Made by a program: the position numbers and the translations under genes
Part shown: positions 7,583-13,961 of the stretch, piece by piece
How the letters are laid out: each line of letters begins with the position of its first letter
How positions within the stretch are numbered: the first letter of the stretch is position 1
Notes under the pieces: generated by a model
Database searches by the model: none
What the model was told of the DNA's origin: nothing
The model's input: the letters and a program-made list of their open reading frames with translations, nothing else
Source of the DNA: Methanothrix sp.
GTDB taxonomy: Archaea; Halobacteriota; Methanosarcinia; Methanotrichales; Methanotrichaceae
Assembly: GCA_012798025.1 (NCBI GenBank)
Contig: JAAZNX010000098.1
Location: 1 to 14,987 of the forward strand
Reading direction: 5' to 3'
DNA length: 14,987 nt

Positions 7583-8296
7583 TCACCAGGGCACAGCGAT
7601 CTCGGACAAGAGCTGCTCTTGTCCTCGATCGAAGATCTCCCCAGGCTCTCCAACTGCAACCAGCCTCCCTTTCATCAGCACTGCCACTCGACTAGCCAGC
7701 CTCTTGCACTGGAGCATATTGTGAGTCGCCAGGATCACCAAAGTATTTTGCCCGACGAGGCTCTGAACGATCCTGTCGATGGCTGCGGCACTCTTTGGGT
7801 CCAAATTTGCAACGGGCTCGTCCAGCAGAAGTATCTCCGGCTGCAGCACCAGAGCCCTCGCCAAAGCGACCCTCTGCATTTCGCCGCCTGAAAGGGTATT
7901 GGCATCCCTGGACTCGTAGCCGGACAAATTCACAGCCTCCAGGGCAGACCTGACGATCTTTTGGTCTTTTTTACCTCTTATTTTCAGGCCATAAGATACG
8001 TTCTCCTGCACGCTTCCCTTGAACATCACTGGCTTTTGAAAGACCATGGCCATGCGGCGGCGTGCCGAAAGCTTCTCCTTCTCTGTCAGATCATTGAGAG
8101 TGAGGCCTTCTAGACGGATGCTTCCACTGTTGGGAGCCTCCAGCAGGTTCACCAGACGGAGCAATGTCGTCTTTCCCGATCCAGTAGGCCCAATGATGCC
8201 TAAAATCTCGCCTCGAAACAAATCGATGCTGATGTCCTGCAAAACCTCAACGCCTCCGTATGCCTTGCCCAATGCCTCCAGCTCTAAAAAAGCCAT
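7583..8296 (-). CDS. tupC: Tungstate-type ABC transporter ATPase TupC
   Basis: A 237-residue ABC ATPase with all motifs intact: Walker A GPTGSGKT (36-43), Q-loop Q87, signature LSGGEMQR (135-142), Walker B ILLLDEP (155-161) and H-loop H192. It would power uptake through TupB at the inner face of the membrane. The Tup assignment rests on the genes beside it, since the ATPase alone is generic. There is no extended regulatory C-terminal domain of the ModC kind. The ATG follows the tupB stop by three bases, and GGTGAT at the end of tupB can act as its ribosome site, suggesting translational coupling. It is the last gene of the operon and ends 19 bases from the convergent helicase gene. Confidence 0.88.
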   Translation of the reverse strand: MAFLELEALGKAYGGVEVLQDISIDLFRGEILGIIGPTGSGKTTLLRLVNLLEAPNSGSIRLEGLTLNDLTEKEKLSARRRMAMVFQKPVMFKGSVQENVSYGLKIRGKKDQKIVRSALEAVNLSGYESRDANTLSGGEMQRVALARALVLQPEILLLDEPVANLDPKSAAAIDRIVQSLVGQNTLVILATHNMLQCKRLASRVAVLMKGRLVAVGEPGEIFDRGQEQLLSEIAVPW

Positions 8297-8299
8297 CTA

Positions 8300-8986
8300 T
8301 CACCGCCCCTGCAATCTATTCATTACGAGGTTCACAAGAAGCGATATTGATAATAATATTATTCCAAGGGCCATTGAGAGCTCCAAATTGCCCATGGCTG
8401 TCTCTAAAGAGATGGCCGTGGTGAGGACGCGCGTGTAGCCTCGAATGTTTCCTCCGATCATCATGGCCACGCCCACCTCCGAGAGGGCCCTGCCAAATCC
8501 CAGGAGCACACTGGCCAGCATCGCAGAACGAACCTCCTTTATAGTAGTGATCATAATCTGCAGCTCGCTTGCACCCAGGGATTTTGCAGTATCTTTTACC
8601 TGCGGGCTCACCTCCCCAAGAGCAGTGATCGTGAGCCCAATCATGATGGGCGTGATGAGAATCACCTGTCCCAGAACCATTCCTGCTGGAGTGTAGAGGA
8701 TCTCCAGGGAACCTAAAGGGCCGTTGCGAGATAAAATCAGGTAGACCAGCAGGCCCACAGTGACTGTGGGAAGGCTGTAGAGGGTGTGAATCAAGCTGAT
8801 GACATTACGCTTTCCCCAAAATTCCCTAGACTCGATCATGGCTCCAACTGGGATGTCTATGAGGGACGCCAGGAAAACAGAGGCCAAAGAGATGTAAAGG
8901 GAGCGAGCCGTTATGCCCACTACCTCGGGATCGAGGGTTATGATCAGCTCAAATGCCCGCAAAAGGCCGCTCCAAATCTCCTCCAA
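8300..8986 (-). CDS. tupB: Tungstate-type ABC transporter permease TupB
   Basis: A 228-residue integral membrane protein with about five or six hydrophobic helices. The cytoplasmic EAA-type coupling loop is visible (DTAKSLGASELQIM, then the helix ending LLGFGRALSEVGVAMMIGG), which is the contact with the ATPase. The sequence fits the TupB family of compact permeases that act as dimers. The start is a TTG at 8986: AGAGGT lies 8 bases before it inside the 15-base gap after tupA, and the next in-frame ATG would remove the first membrane helix. It sits between tupA and tupC in one operon. A sulfate, molybdate or phosphate-type permease is possible from this protein alone; the TupA neighbour favours tungstate. 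Confidence 0.88.
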   Translation of the reverse strand: MEEIWSGLLRAFELIITLDPEVVGITARSLYISLASVFLASLIDIPVGAMIESREFWGKRNVISLIHTLYSLPTVTVGLLVYLILSRNGPLGSLEILYTPAGMVLGQVILITPIMIGLTITALGEVSPQVKDTAKSLGASELQIMITTIKEVRSAMLASVLLGFGRALSEVGVAMMIGGNIRGYTRVLTTAISLETAMGNLELSMALGIILLSISLLVNLVMNRLQGR

Positions 8987-9001
8987 GCCTAAAGACCTCT
9001 T

Positions 9002-9922
9002 TTACTCTTTGCAGGTCGCTGTAGCAGGAACTGCACACTCCTCTGCCTGGCAGCCGATCAGGCTGCAGTTGCCCCTGGCAGCAAAGAAGATCGGCTGGCC
9101 GTATTGCTCTATGCCATAATCTGCGATGAATTTTTGGCCCTCATCGGATACCAGGAAGTTGATGAACTTAACTGCTAGATCGCAATTAACTCCGGGATGC
9201 TTTTCAGGATTCAATGCTATGGCCACATAGACATTTAGCATATCGCTTCCGCCCTCAACAAACGGCACAAGATCCAGCTTGCTCTTGAATGCCATGAAAG
9301 TGGACATGTCTGCAAGGGCGTAAGCTGATTTTTCGTTGGCCATGATCAAGGTCGCACCCATTGGACTTCCTGCATCGATGTACCATTGGCCGGAGCTGTT
9401 GATCTCTGAATAATTGTAACCTGCGCTCTGCCACAGGCTCTTTTCCTTGGAATGCGTTCCGGATTCATCGCCCCTAGAGACGAATTTGACCTTTTCGGGG
9501 TCCACCATGCCCTTTTCCCTGATGATCTTCAAAGCCCTTGTGACATTCATGCCCTTCACACCAGCAGGGTCCTCCTTTGGGCCTACCAGATAGAAGTAAT
9601 TGTAAGCCAAACACCGCCTCTCCAGCCCGTGACCGTCCTGGACGAACCTGAGCTCCCTTTTTTTATCGTGAATTATGAGCATATCCACATTCCCGCGCTC
9701 GCCGTCAGAGATGGCGATCCCAGTTCCGCTATGTGTGGGAATCTGCACAGTGACATTGTATTCTTCAGAGAAATTCTGGGCCAGCATCTCCAGAAGTCCT
9801 GTGTCGTAAAGGCTGCTGGTGGTAGCAATCTTCAGAGTACTGTCATCTGCGGCTCCAGGTAAGAAACAAACGGCTGCTACAGTCATAAGCAGCAAAAATT
9901 GGTTCAAGATGTTCCAACTCAT
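9002..9922 (-). CDS. tupA: Tungstate-binding protein TupA with Cys-rich C-terminal tail
   Basis: A 306-residue extracellular substrate-binding protein. Residues 1-25 are a signal peptide ending near LPGAADD; C19 is not in a good lipobox. TupA hallmarks are TTSS at 34-37 followed by DTGLLEML, SGTGIAI (65-71), GNVDMLIIH (77-85), and YNYFYLVGPKEDPAG (107-121). The Thr/Ser-rich TTSS loop is the expected oxyanion-binding site. This family is distinct from ModA/WtpA, so tungstate is the likely ligand, with molybdate possible. The last 21 residues hold four cysteines (C286, C291, C296, C304), which I do not know from ordinary TupA. The ATG at 9922 follows GGGATCA, a plausible ribosome site. It is first in the operon tupA-tupB-tupC and diverges from the epimerase gene. 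Confidence 0.9.
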   Translation of the reverse strand: MSWNILNQFLLLMTVAAVCFLPGAADDSTLKIATTSSLYDTGLLEMLAQNFSEEYNVTVQIPTHSGTGIAISDGERGNVDMLIIHDKKRELRFVQDGHGLERRCLAYNYFYLVGPKEDPAGVKGMNVTRALKIIREKGMVDPEKVKFVSRGDESGTHSKEKSLWQSAGYNYSEINSSGQWYIDAGSPMGATLIMANEKSAYALADMSTFMAFKSKLDLVPFVEGGSDMLNVYVAIALNPEKHPGVNCDLAVKFINFLVSDEGQKFIADYGIEQYGQPIFFAARGNCSLIGCQAEECAVPATATCKE

Positions 9923-9938
9923 GAATTGATCCCATCTT

Positions 9939-9984
9939 GAGCATTATCGCTTACAATAAAAAACTTACGTAAGCATAACTGCTC
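9939..9984. promoter_or_regulatory. Imperfect inverted repeat around the tupA TATA element
   Basis: GAGCATTATCGCTTAC (9939-9954) and GTAAGCATAACTGCTC (9969-9984) are inverted copies that match apart from two single-base indels. Between them lie A-rich bases that read TTTTTTATTG on the tupA strand (9954-9963), the likely TATA element, and a perfect 10-base palindrome CTTACGTAAG (9964-9973). A repressor bound here would cover the tupA promoter. The regulator is not identified in this window. Confidence 0.5.
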
Positions 9985-10007
9985 ATCAAAAGCTGCCGGA
10001 GATGAGC
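9981..10007. promoter_or_regulatory. GCTCATC-N13-GATGAGC dyad
   Basis: A perfect 7-base inverted repeat (9981-9987 and 10001-10007) has half-site centres 20 bases apart, about two helical turns. It lies just upstream of the epimerase TATA element and shares bases with the neighbouring repeat. The size and spacing fit a dimeric regulator site. Confidence 0.4.
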
Positions 10008-10020
10008 CCATTGGAAGGAG

Positions 10021-10026
10021 TTATAT
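10021..10026 (+). promoter_or_regulatory. TATA box for the epimerase gene
   Basis: TTATAT preceded by purine-rich GGAAGGAG (a possible BRE) lies about 30 bases before the ATG at 10054. That predicts a leader of about five bases, and no ribosome site is seen, consistent with a near-leaderless mRNA. Confidence 0.5.
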
Positions 10027-10053
10027 CTTAATGTAGCTTGATGACGGGAATAG

Positions 10054-11004
10054 ATGTCAAAATCTAGATCGATTCTCGTTACAGGCGGCGCAGGTTTCAT
10101 TGGCAGCCATCTCGTAGACAGGCTGCTGGAGCAAAATGATGTAACTGTACTCGATAACTTCAGTTCCGGCAAGATGGATTTTGTGGCGCACCATCTAAAC
10201 GATCCAAATTTCCATCTCATAAAAGCAGATCTCCTCGATGCCTGCTCTCTGGAAAAGGCTCTTTGTGGAAAGGATATGGTCTTTCATCTGGCTGCCAATC
10301 CCGATGTAAAACTGGGTGCAGAAAACACTCATGTCCACTTGGAGCAGAATGTGCTCGCCACCTACAATGTACTGGAAGCCATGCGCAAGACGAGCGTTCA
10401 AAGCATCGCCTTCACATCCACGTCTACAGTCTACGGCGAGGCGAAGGTCGTGCCTACGCCAGAAGATTATGGCCCGCTGATGCCTATATCTCTTTACGGC
10501 GCATCTAAACTCTCATGTGAGGCCTTGATCTCATCTTACTGCCACACCTTCGAGATGCAGTCCTGGATCTTTAGATTCGCAAATATCGTTGGAGAGCGCG
10601 GCACGCATGGGGTTTTGGTAGACTTCATTCGCAAGCTGCGGCAAAACCCTAGGGAGCTGGAGATCTTGGGCTCAGGAAAGCAGCGCAAGTCCTACCTGGA
10701 GGTGAAGGACTGCGTGCATGCGATGGTGCATTGCGTCGAGAATTCCAGGGACGAGACAAACATCTTCAACATCGGATCCCTCGACTCTCTGGACGTTTCT
10801 GGAATCGCAGATATCGTGACGAGGAAGATGGGGCTTTCCGGCGTCAAGTACAGATACACAGGCGGCATCGACGGCAGGGGCTGGAAGGGCGATGTTATGG
10901 TCATGCAGCTCTCGATCGAGAAGATCGCGAGGATAGGCTGGTCTCCAAAGGTTGGATCGGCCGGGGCGATTGAAACTGCCGTCGACTCGCTGCTGGGGGC
11001 TTGA
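10054..11004 (+). CDS. NAD-dependent sugar-nucleotide epimerase/dehydratase (SDR)
   Basis: A 316-residue extended short-chain dehydrogenase of the GalE/WcaG type, acting in the cytoplasm on nucleotide-activated sugars. The N-terminal Rossmann motif GGAGFIG is at 11-17, an acidic residue after strand 2 is seen in VLDNFSSGK, and HLAANPDV (78-85) follows. The catalytic Ser/Thr lies in TSTSTVYGEA (121-130), and the Tyr-Lys pair is Y148-x-x-x-K152 in LYGASK. Later FRFANIVGERGTHGVLVDFI matches the substrate-side region of UDP-glucose 4-epimerases. The exact sugar cannot be read from the sequence. The short length is normal for archaeal members. It is probably used for surface glycans or N-glycosylation, given the secreted proteins nearby. 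It stands alone, diverging from tupA and converging on the rhodanese gene with a 6-base gap. Confidence 0.9.
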   Translation: MSKSRSILVTGGAGFIGSHLVDRLLEQNDVTVLDNFSSGKMDFVAHHLNDPNFHLIKADLLDACSLEKALCGKDMVFHLAANPDVKLGAENTHVHLEQNVLATYNVLEAMRKTSVQSIAFTSTSTVYGEAKVVPTPEDYGPLMPISLYGASKLSCEALISSYCHTFEMQSWIFRFANIVGERGTHGVLVDFIRKLRQNPRELEILGSGKQRKSYLEVKDCVHAMVHCVENSRDETNIFNIGSLDSLDVSGIADIVTRKMGLSGVKYRYTGGIDGRGWKGDVMVMQLSIEKIARIGWSPKVGSAGAIETAVDSLLGA

Positions 11005-11010
11005 CGGGGT

Positions 11011-12060
11011 TTACCGGACGTTTCTCACAGCCCACTTCGTCTCTTGCCACCAGTCTCCTTCCAGAAGCGTTGCATTATAGCCCATCAGCCGCAGCACATA
11101 AAAGAGACTGTAGGCCTGAGGCGTGCCATAAACAAGTTGGATGCCTTTTTTATCCAGGCCGCGCCGGTTCAGCAAATCCTCCAGAGTGGCAGCATCTCTT
11201 ATCTTAGAGTCGTCGTAGAGATTTTCCGCAGTGAGTGGTATAGAAGCGTTGGTCAGCCTGTTCATTCCGAAGTCGGCAAAATCCCTTGCATCAAGGATCT
11301 GAACATCCGCCACAGCGAGGAAACTGTCCAGGTTGGCAGGTGTCACGAGGAGCCAGGGCACAGTGTGCTTGGAGTAATTCGAGGATGGAGCGGAAGCGTC
11401 GGTTCTGTCCGGCAAAATGCCTGCGCTCCAGGCTGCATCTATGCCGCCGTCAAGCAGGCTCACGTTCATCTGGCCGAGATAATTCAAAGCCCAGAAGACG
11501 AAGGCTGGGCCCTCATCAGACTCCCCATAAATCAGAAGGCGATCGCTGTTGTTGACCCCCGCCCTTCGAAGTTCTCTTTCCGCAACTCCTGGATCCAGGC
11601 GACCGTCCGTTTGCAGCCCTTTCCAGTAGAGGCTGCGAGCGCCTGGAATGTGGCCGCTCTTGTAATCCTGTGGCGTCCGGACATCCAGGACAACCATCTT
11701 ATCTCTTGAAGCTGCTGCATAGGTCAAAAGCTCCTGAGAGGGATAGCCTTTTGCAAGCTCTTTTGTCTGGATGCTTGCCATCGAAGTGCTGCTGTTAGCC
11801 TGCCCGTTATGCTGCATGGAATTTATCTGAGCCTTTTCATAGGCATCCTTCTTGACAAGCCAGCCGTCCAAATCCGTCCAGTCCGGACAGGTGGGACAGA
11901 ATTCACCGTTTTCCGTTCCAGCTGTTGCCGTACCAAGTATAAAATTGAGGTTTATGGCTGCCATCAAGAAGAGCATGAGTGTTATTCCCCATACTCTGCA
12001 TAGCATCCTAATGCAGTAGACACAACCGCCCATGTCAAGTCTCTCCAATGGTATGGACAT
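11011..12060 (-). CDS. Secreted tandem rhodanese-like protein lacking catalytic Cys
   Basis: A 349-residue protein with a signal segment (ITLMLFLMAAINLNFILGTATA, about 26-47) and two rhodanese-type domains. Domain 1 (about 105-215) has LDVRTPQDYKSGHIPGA at 125-141 and LLDGGIDAAW at 202-211. Domain 2 (about 235-345) has LDARDFADF at 256-264 and LLEGDWW at 332-338. In sulfurtransferases the loop after the central strand starts with Cys; here the loops read YGESDEG (178-184) and YGTPQAY (311-317), with no Cys. Mature-protein cysteines are only C55 and C58, a CxxC motif (FCPTCPDW) just after the signal. It may be a binding or redox protein rather than a thiosulfate sulfurtransferase. ATGs at 12033 and 12006 are alternative starts, and the last gives a more standard signal peptide. 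Confidence 0.82.
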   Translation of the reverse strand: MSIPLERLDMGGCVYCIRMLCRVWGITLMLFLMAAINLNFILGTATAGTENGEFCPTCPDWTDLDGWLVKKDAYEKAQINSMQHNGQANSSTSMASIQTKELAKGYPSQELLTYAAASRDKMVVLDVRTPQDYKSGHIPGARSLYWKGLQTDGRLDPGVAERELRRAGVNNSDRLLIYGESDEGPAFVFWALNYLGQMNVSLLDGGIDAAWSAGILPDRTDASAPSSNYSKHTVPWLLVTPANLDSFLAVADVQILDARDFADFGMNRLTNASIPLTAENLYDDSKIRDAATLEDLLNRRGLDKKGIQLVYGTPQAYSLFYVLRLMGYNATLLEGDWWQETKWAVRNVR

Positions 12061-12093
12061 ATTGCCACTATTTCAGACTTATCGGAAAGGGAA

Positions 12094-12103
12094 ATTTTAA
12101 ATA
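12094..12103. promoter_or_regulatory. Shared TATA-like element, divergent promoters
   Basis: ATTTTAAATA reads as a TATA-like string on both strands. For the rhodanese gene it lies about 38 bases before the ATG. For ADH synthase it lies about 80 bases before the TTG with GGGAAA, a BRE-like string, in front, giving a longer leader. Both assignments come from position and composition only. Confidence 0.4.
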
Positions 12104-12132
12104 CACCCTAATTGCTCATCAAAGTAATAAAA

Positions 12133-12148
12133 AGTACTATAATGTACT
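12133..12148 (+). promoter_or_regulatory. AGTAC-TATAAT-GTACT dyad before ADH synthase
   Basis: A perfect 5-base inverted repeat brackets CTATAATG, which could be a second, closer TATA element for ADH synthase (about 38 bases before the TTG). A protein bound to the dyad would block that promoter. Confidence 0.3.
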
Positions 12149-12177
12149 AAATAATACATCAATTACGGGGTATCAAA

Positions 12178-12978
12178 TTGAGAGGAATATCGATCCGCAT
12201 GGAGAGAATCATCAACCGCAATACAGGCAACACAGTTATAATTCCCATGGACCACGGGGTCAGCGTTGGGCCCATAAAGGGCATCAAAAGCGTAAAAGCC
12301 ATCGCTGAAGCCGTGGCTTCTGGCGGTGCTGATGCGGCTGTAGTGCACAAGGGCGCTGCGACCTTTGGCCACCGAGGCTATGGGAGGGACTTGGGTTTGA
12401 TCATCCATCTTTCAGCGTCCACTGCTCTTGGACCCGATCCAAATAACAAAGTTCTTGTCGCGTCCGTAGAGGAGGCCCTGAAGATCGGAGCGGACGGCGT
12501 TAGCATTCACGTAAACGTAGGTGCTGAAGACGAAGGGCATATGCTCTCTACCCTTGGCGAAGTCTCTCGCAACTGTCAGGAGTGGGGCATGCCCCTGTTG
12601 GCCATGATGTATCCACGTGGAAAAAAGATCAAGTATGAATTTGCAGAAGAGCATATCGCCCACGCTGCCCGAGTTGGTGCAGAGCTTGGAGCGGATATCG
12701 TCAAGACGAATTATACAGGAGATCATTATAGCTTTGCGCGGGTCGTGGAGAGCTGCCCTGTTCCTGTTGTCATTGCTGGTGGCCCGAAGGTGAATTCAGA
12801 GCTGGACCTGCTGCGTATGATAGAAGGAGCGATATGCGCAGGTGCTAGAGGAGTGGCAATCGGCAGGAATGTCTTCCAGGCTGAGGATCCCGAGCTCATC
12901 GTCCGCCGCATATGTGGCGTGGTTCATAAAGGATTAAAGGCCGAGGAGGCCACAATGATGACTTTTGAGCAGCAATGA
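12178..12978 (+). CDS. 2-amino-3,7-dideoxy-D-threo-hept-6-ulosonate (ADH) synthase
   Basis: A class I, DhnA-type aldolase. It joins 6-deoxy-5-ketofructose 1-phosphate and L-aspartate semialdehyde to give ADH, the first step of the archaeal route to 3-dehydroquinate and aromatic amino acids. From the TTG at 12178 it has 266 residues. The signature MDHGVSVGP starts at 24 (D25). Further motifs are [12 protein letters not shown] (77-88), MMYPRGKK (Y145) and [10 protein letters not shown] with the Schiff-base lysine K176. IAGGPK and [10 protein letters not shown] phosphate-site motifs follow. D25, Y145 and K176 sit exactly 8 residues earlier than the D33, Y153 and K184 I recall for the M. jannaschii enzyme. 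The TTG is favoured over the ATG at 12199 because homologues have residues before M-E-R-I, and GGGGTATC lies upstream as a weak ribosome site. No aroB'-type dehydroquinate synthase gene is adjacent. Confidence 0.93.
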   Translation: MRGISIRMERIINRNTGNTVIIPMDHGVSVGPIKGIKSVKAIAEAVASGGADAAVVHKGAATFGHRGYGRDLGLIIHLSASTALGPDPNNKVLVASVEEALKIGADGVSIHVNVGAEDEGHMLSTLGEVSRNCQEWGMPLLAMMYPRGKKIKYEFAEEHIAHAARVGAELGADIVKTNYTGDHYSFARVVESCPVPVVIAGGPKVNSELDLLRMIEGAICAGARGVAIGRNVFQAEDPELIVRRICGVVHKGLKAEEATMMTFEQQ

Positions 12979-13039
12979 GGGATGGCATCTGCTCTCATCT
13001 AGAGGTAAAGATAAAAAGGAACAGTCCGTTTCAGTACTG

Positions 13040-13960
13040 ATGAAGCCTCTGGCTGTTCTGGTGAGTCTCCTGCTCCTCACAGTCCAAAGCAGTGGAGACG
13101 ATCTCCGAACGGTTGGCCCACATCTTGAGATCTCTTCGACCTCTGGCAGGCTGGTGCTTGACAGGCCATCTGTGCTCACGATTGAATTGCGAAACAATGC
13201 CCCAGATGCATCCGAACCTGAGCTAGGAATGCAAAAGGCCAACGCCCACGGGATCGTGGCTGAGCTTTTGTGCGCCGACGACAGGATCAAGGTGCTCTCC
13301 GGACCACAGGTTGTGGGAGATCTTGCACCAGGAATGAGCAGATCTGTTAGGTTCACAGCCTCGGCCGAGGGCACGCAGAAGGGCATTTATCCACTGGAAC
13401 TTCGTATCAGCTTCTCCAGACTTTCAGGTATAAAGGTTACTGGAGACGAGAATCTTCCGGATGTCGTGTTTCAGTACGAGGACATTGCCCAAGAGATGCC
13501 TTTGCAATTCAGTGTGGTTCAGGGTCCTGATGTCGGGGTTGAAGAAGCGAAGGGCGTGGCAATTCCAGGAAAGGATTCAGAGTTGCAGCTTCTTTTGGCG
13601 AACCATGGAGACGAACCTGCCATTGGCCTTCGGGTCGAACCTCGCACACAGGCGCCCTTCAGCATATCTGAGGGTGAATTTGAGCTGATGCAAATTGACC
13701 CAGATGGCATATCAGCGGCGAGGATCGTTGTCCATACAGATGAGAATACCACTCCTGGTTACTATCCCCTGTCATGCAAGATCGTGTACGGAGATGGAGA
13801 AAATCCAAGCGAGGATCTCGCAGTCCTAATTTCGGTGCAGCATGATCTGCCATTATATTGGCTGGTGCCTGCGGCAGGTTTGATTCTTTTGTCAGGAGGC
13901 ATTCTCTTTGCAGAGCGATTTTTGCAAGCAAAGAAAAAATTGCGCAGGAGACGAAGATAG
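13040..13960 (+). CDS. Membrane-anchored COG1361-like surface protein
   Basis: A 306-residue protein from the ATG at 13040, chosen because a clean signal peptide follows directly (KPLAVLVSLLLLTVQSSG); longer frames overlap ADH synthase and add charged sequence. Two beta-sandwich repeats of the COG1361/CARDB type are suggested, at about 27-160 (SVLTIELRNNAPDASEP) and 165-265 (SELQLLLANHGDEPA, then TPGYYPLSCKIVYGDG). One transmembrane helix (about 272-292, WLVPAAGLILLSGGILF) and a strongly basic tail (KKKLRRRRR) give a type I topology with the bulk outside. The function is not known; such proteins are often adhesion or scaffold parts. It starts 61 bases after ADH synthase on the same strand, so read-through is possible but a shared role is not obvious. 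Its stop is one base from the convergent deaminase stop. Confidence 0.78.
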   Translation: MKPLAVLVSLLLLTVQSSGDDLRTVGPHLEISSTSGRLVLDRPSVLTIELRNNAPDASEPELGMQKANAHGIVAELLCADDRIKVLSGPQVVGDLAPGMSRSVRFTASAEGTQKGIYPLELRISFSRLSGIKVTGDENLPDVVFQYEDIAQEMPLQFSVVQGPDVGVEEAKGVAIPGKDSELQLLLANHGDEPAIGLRVEPRTQAPFSISEGEFELMQIDPDGISAARIVVHTDENTTPGYYPLSCKIVYGDGENPSEDLAVLISVQHDLPLYWLVPAAGLILLSGGILFAERFLQAKKKLRRRRR

Positions 13961-13961
13961 C

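Noticed and set aside
7583..9922. Molybdate (ModABC/WtpABC) or phosphate transporter
   Set aside because: The binding protein has TupA-type TTSS and VDMLIIH motifs rather than ModA/WtpA ones, though molybdate binding is not excluded.
11044..11709. 221-residue frame opposite the rhodanese gene
   Set aside because: It is antisense to a gene with clear domains and shows no recognisable family features.
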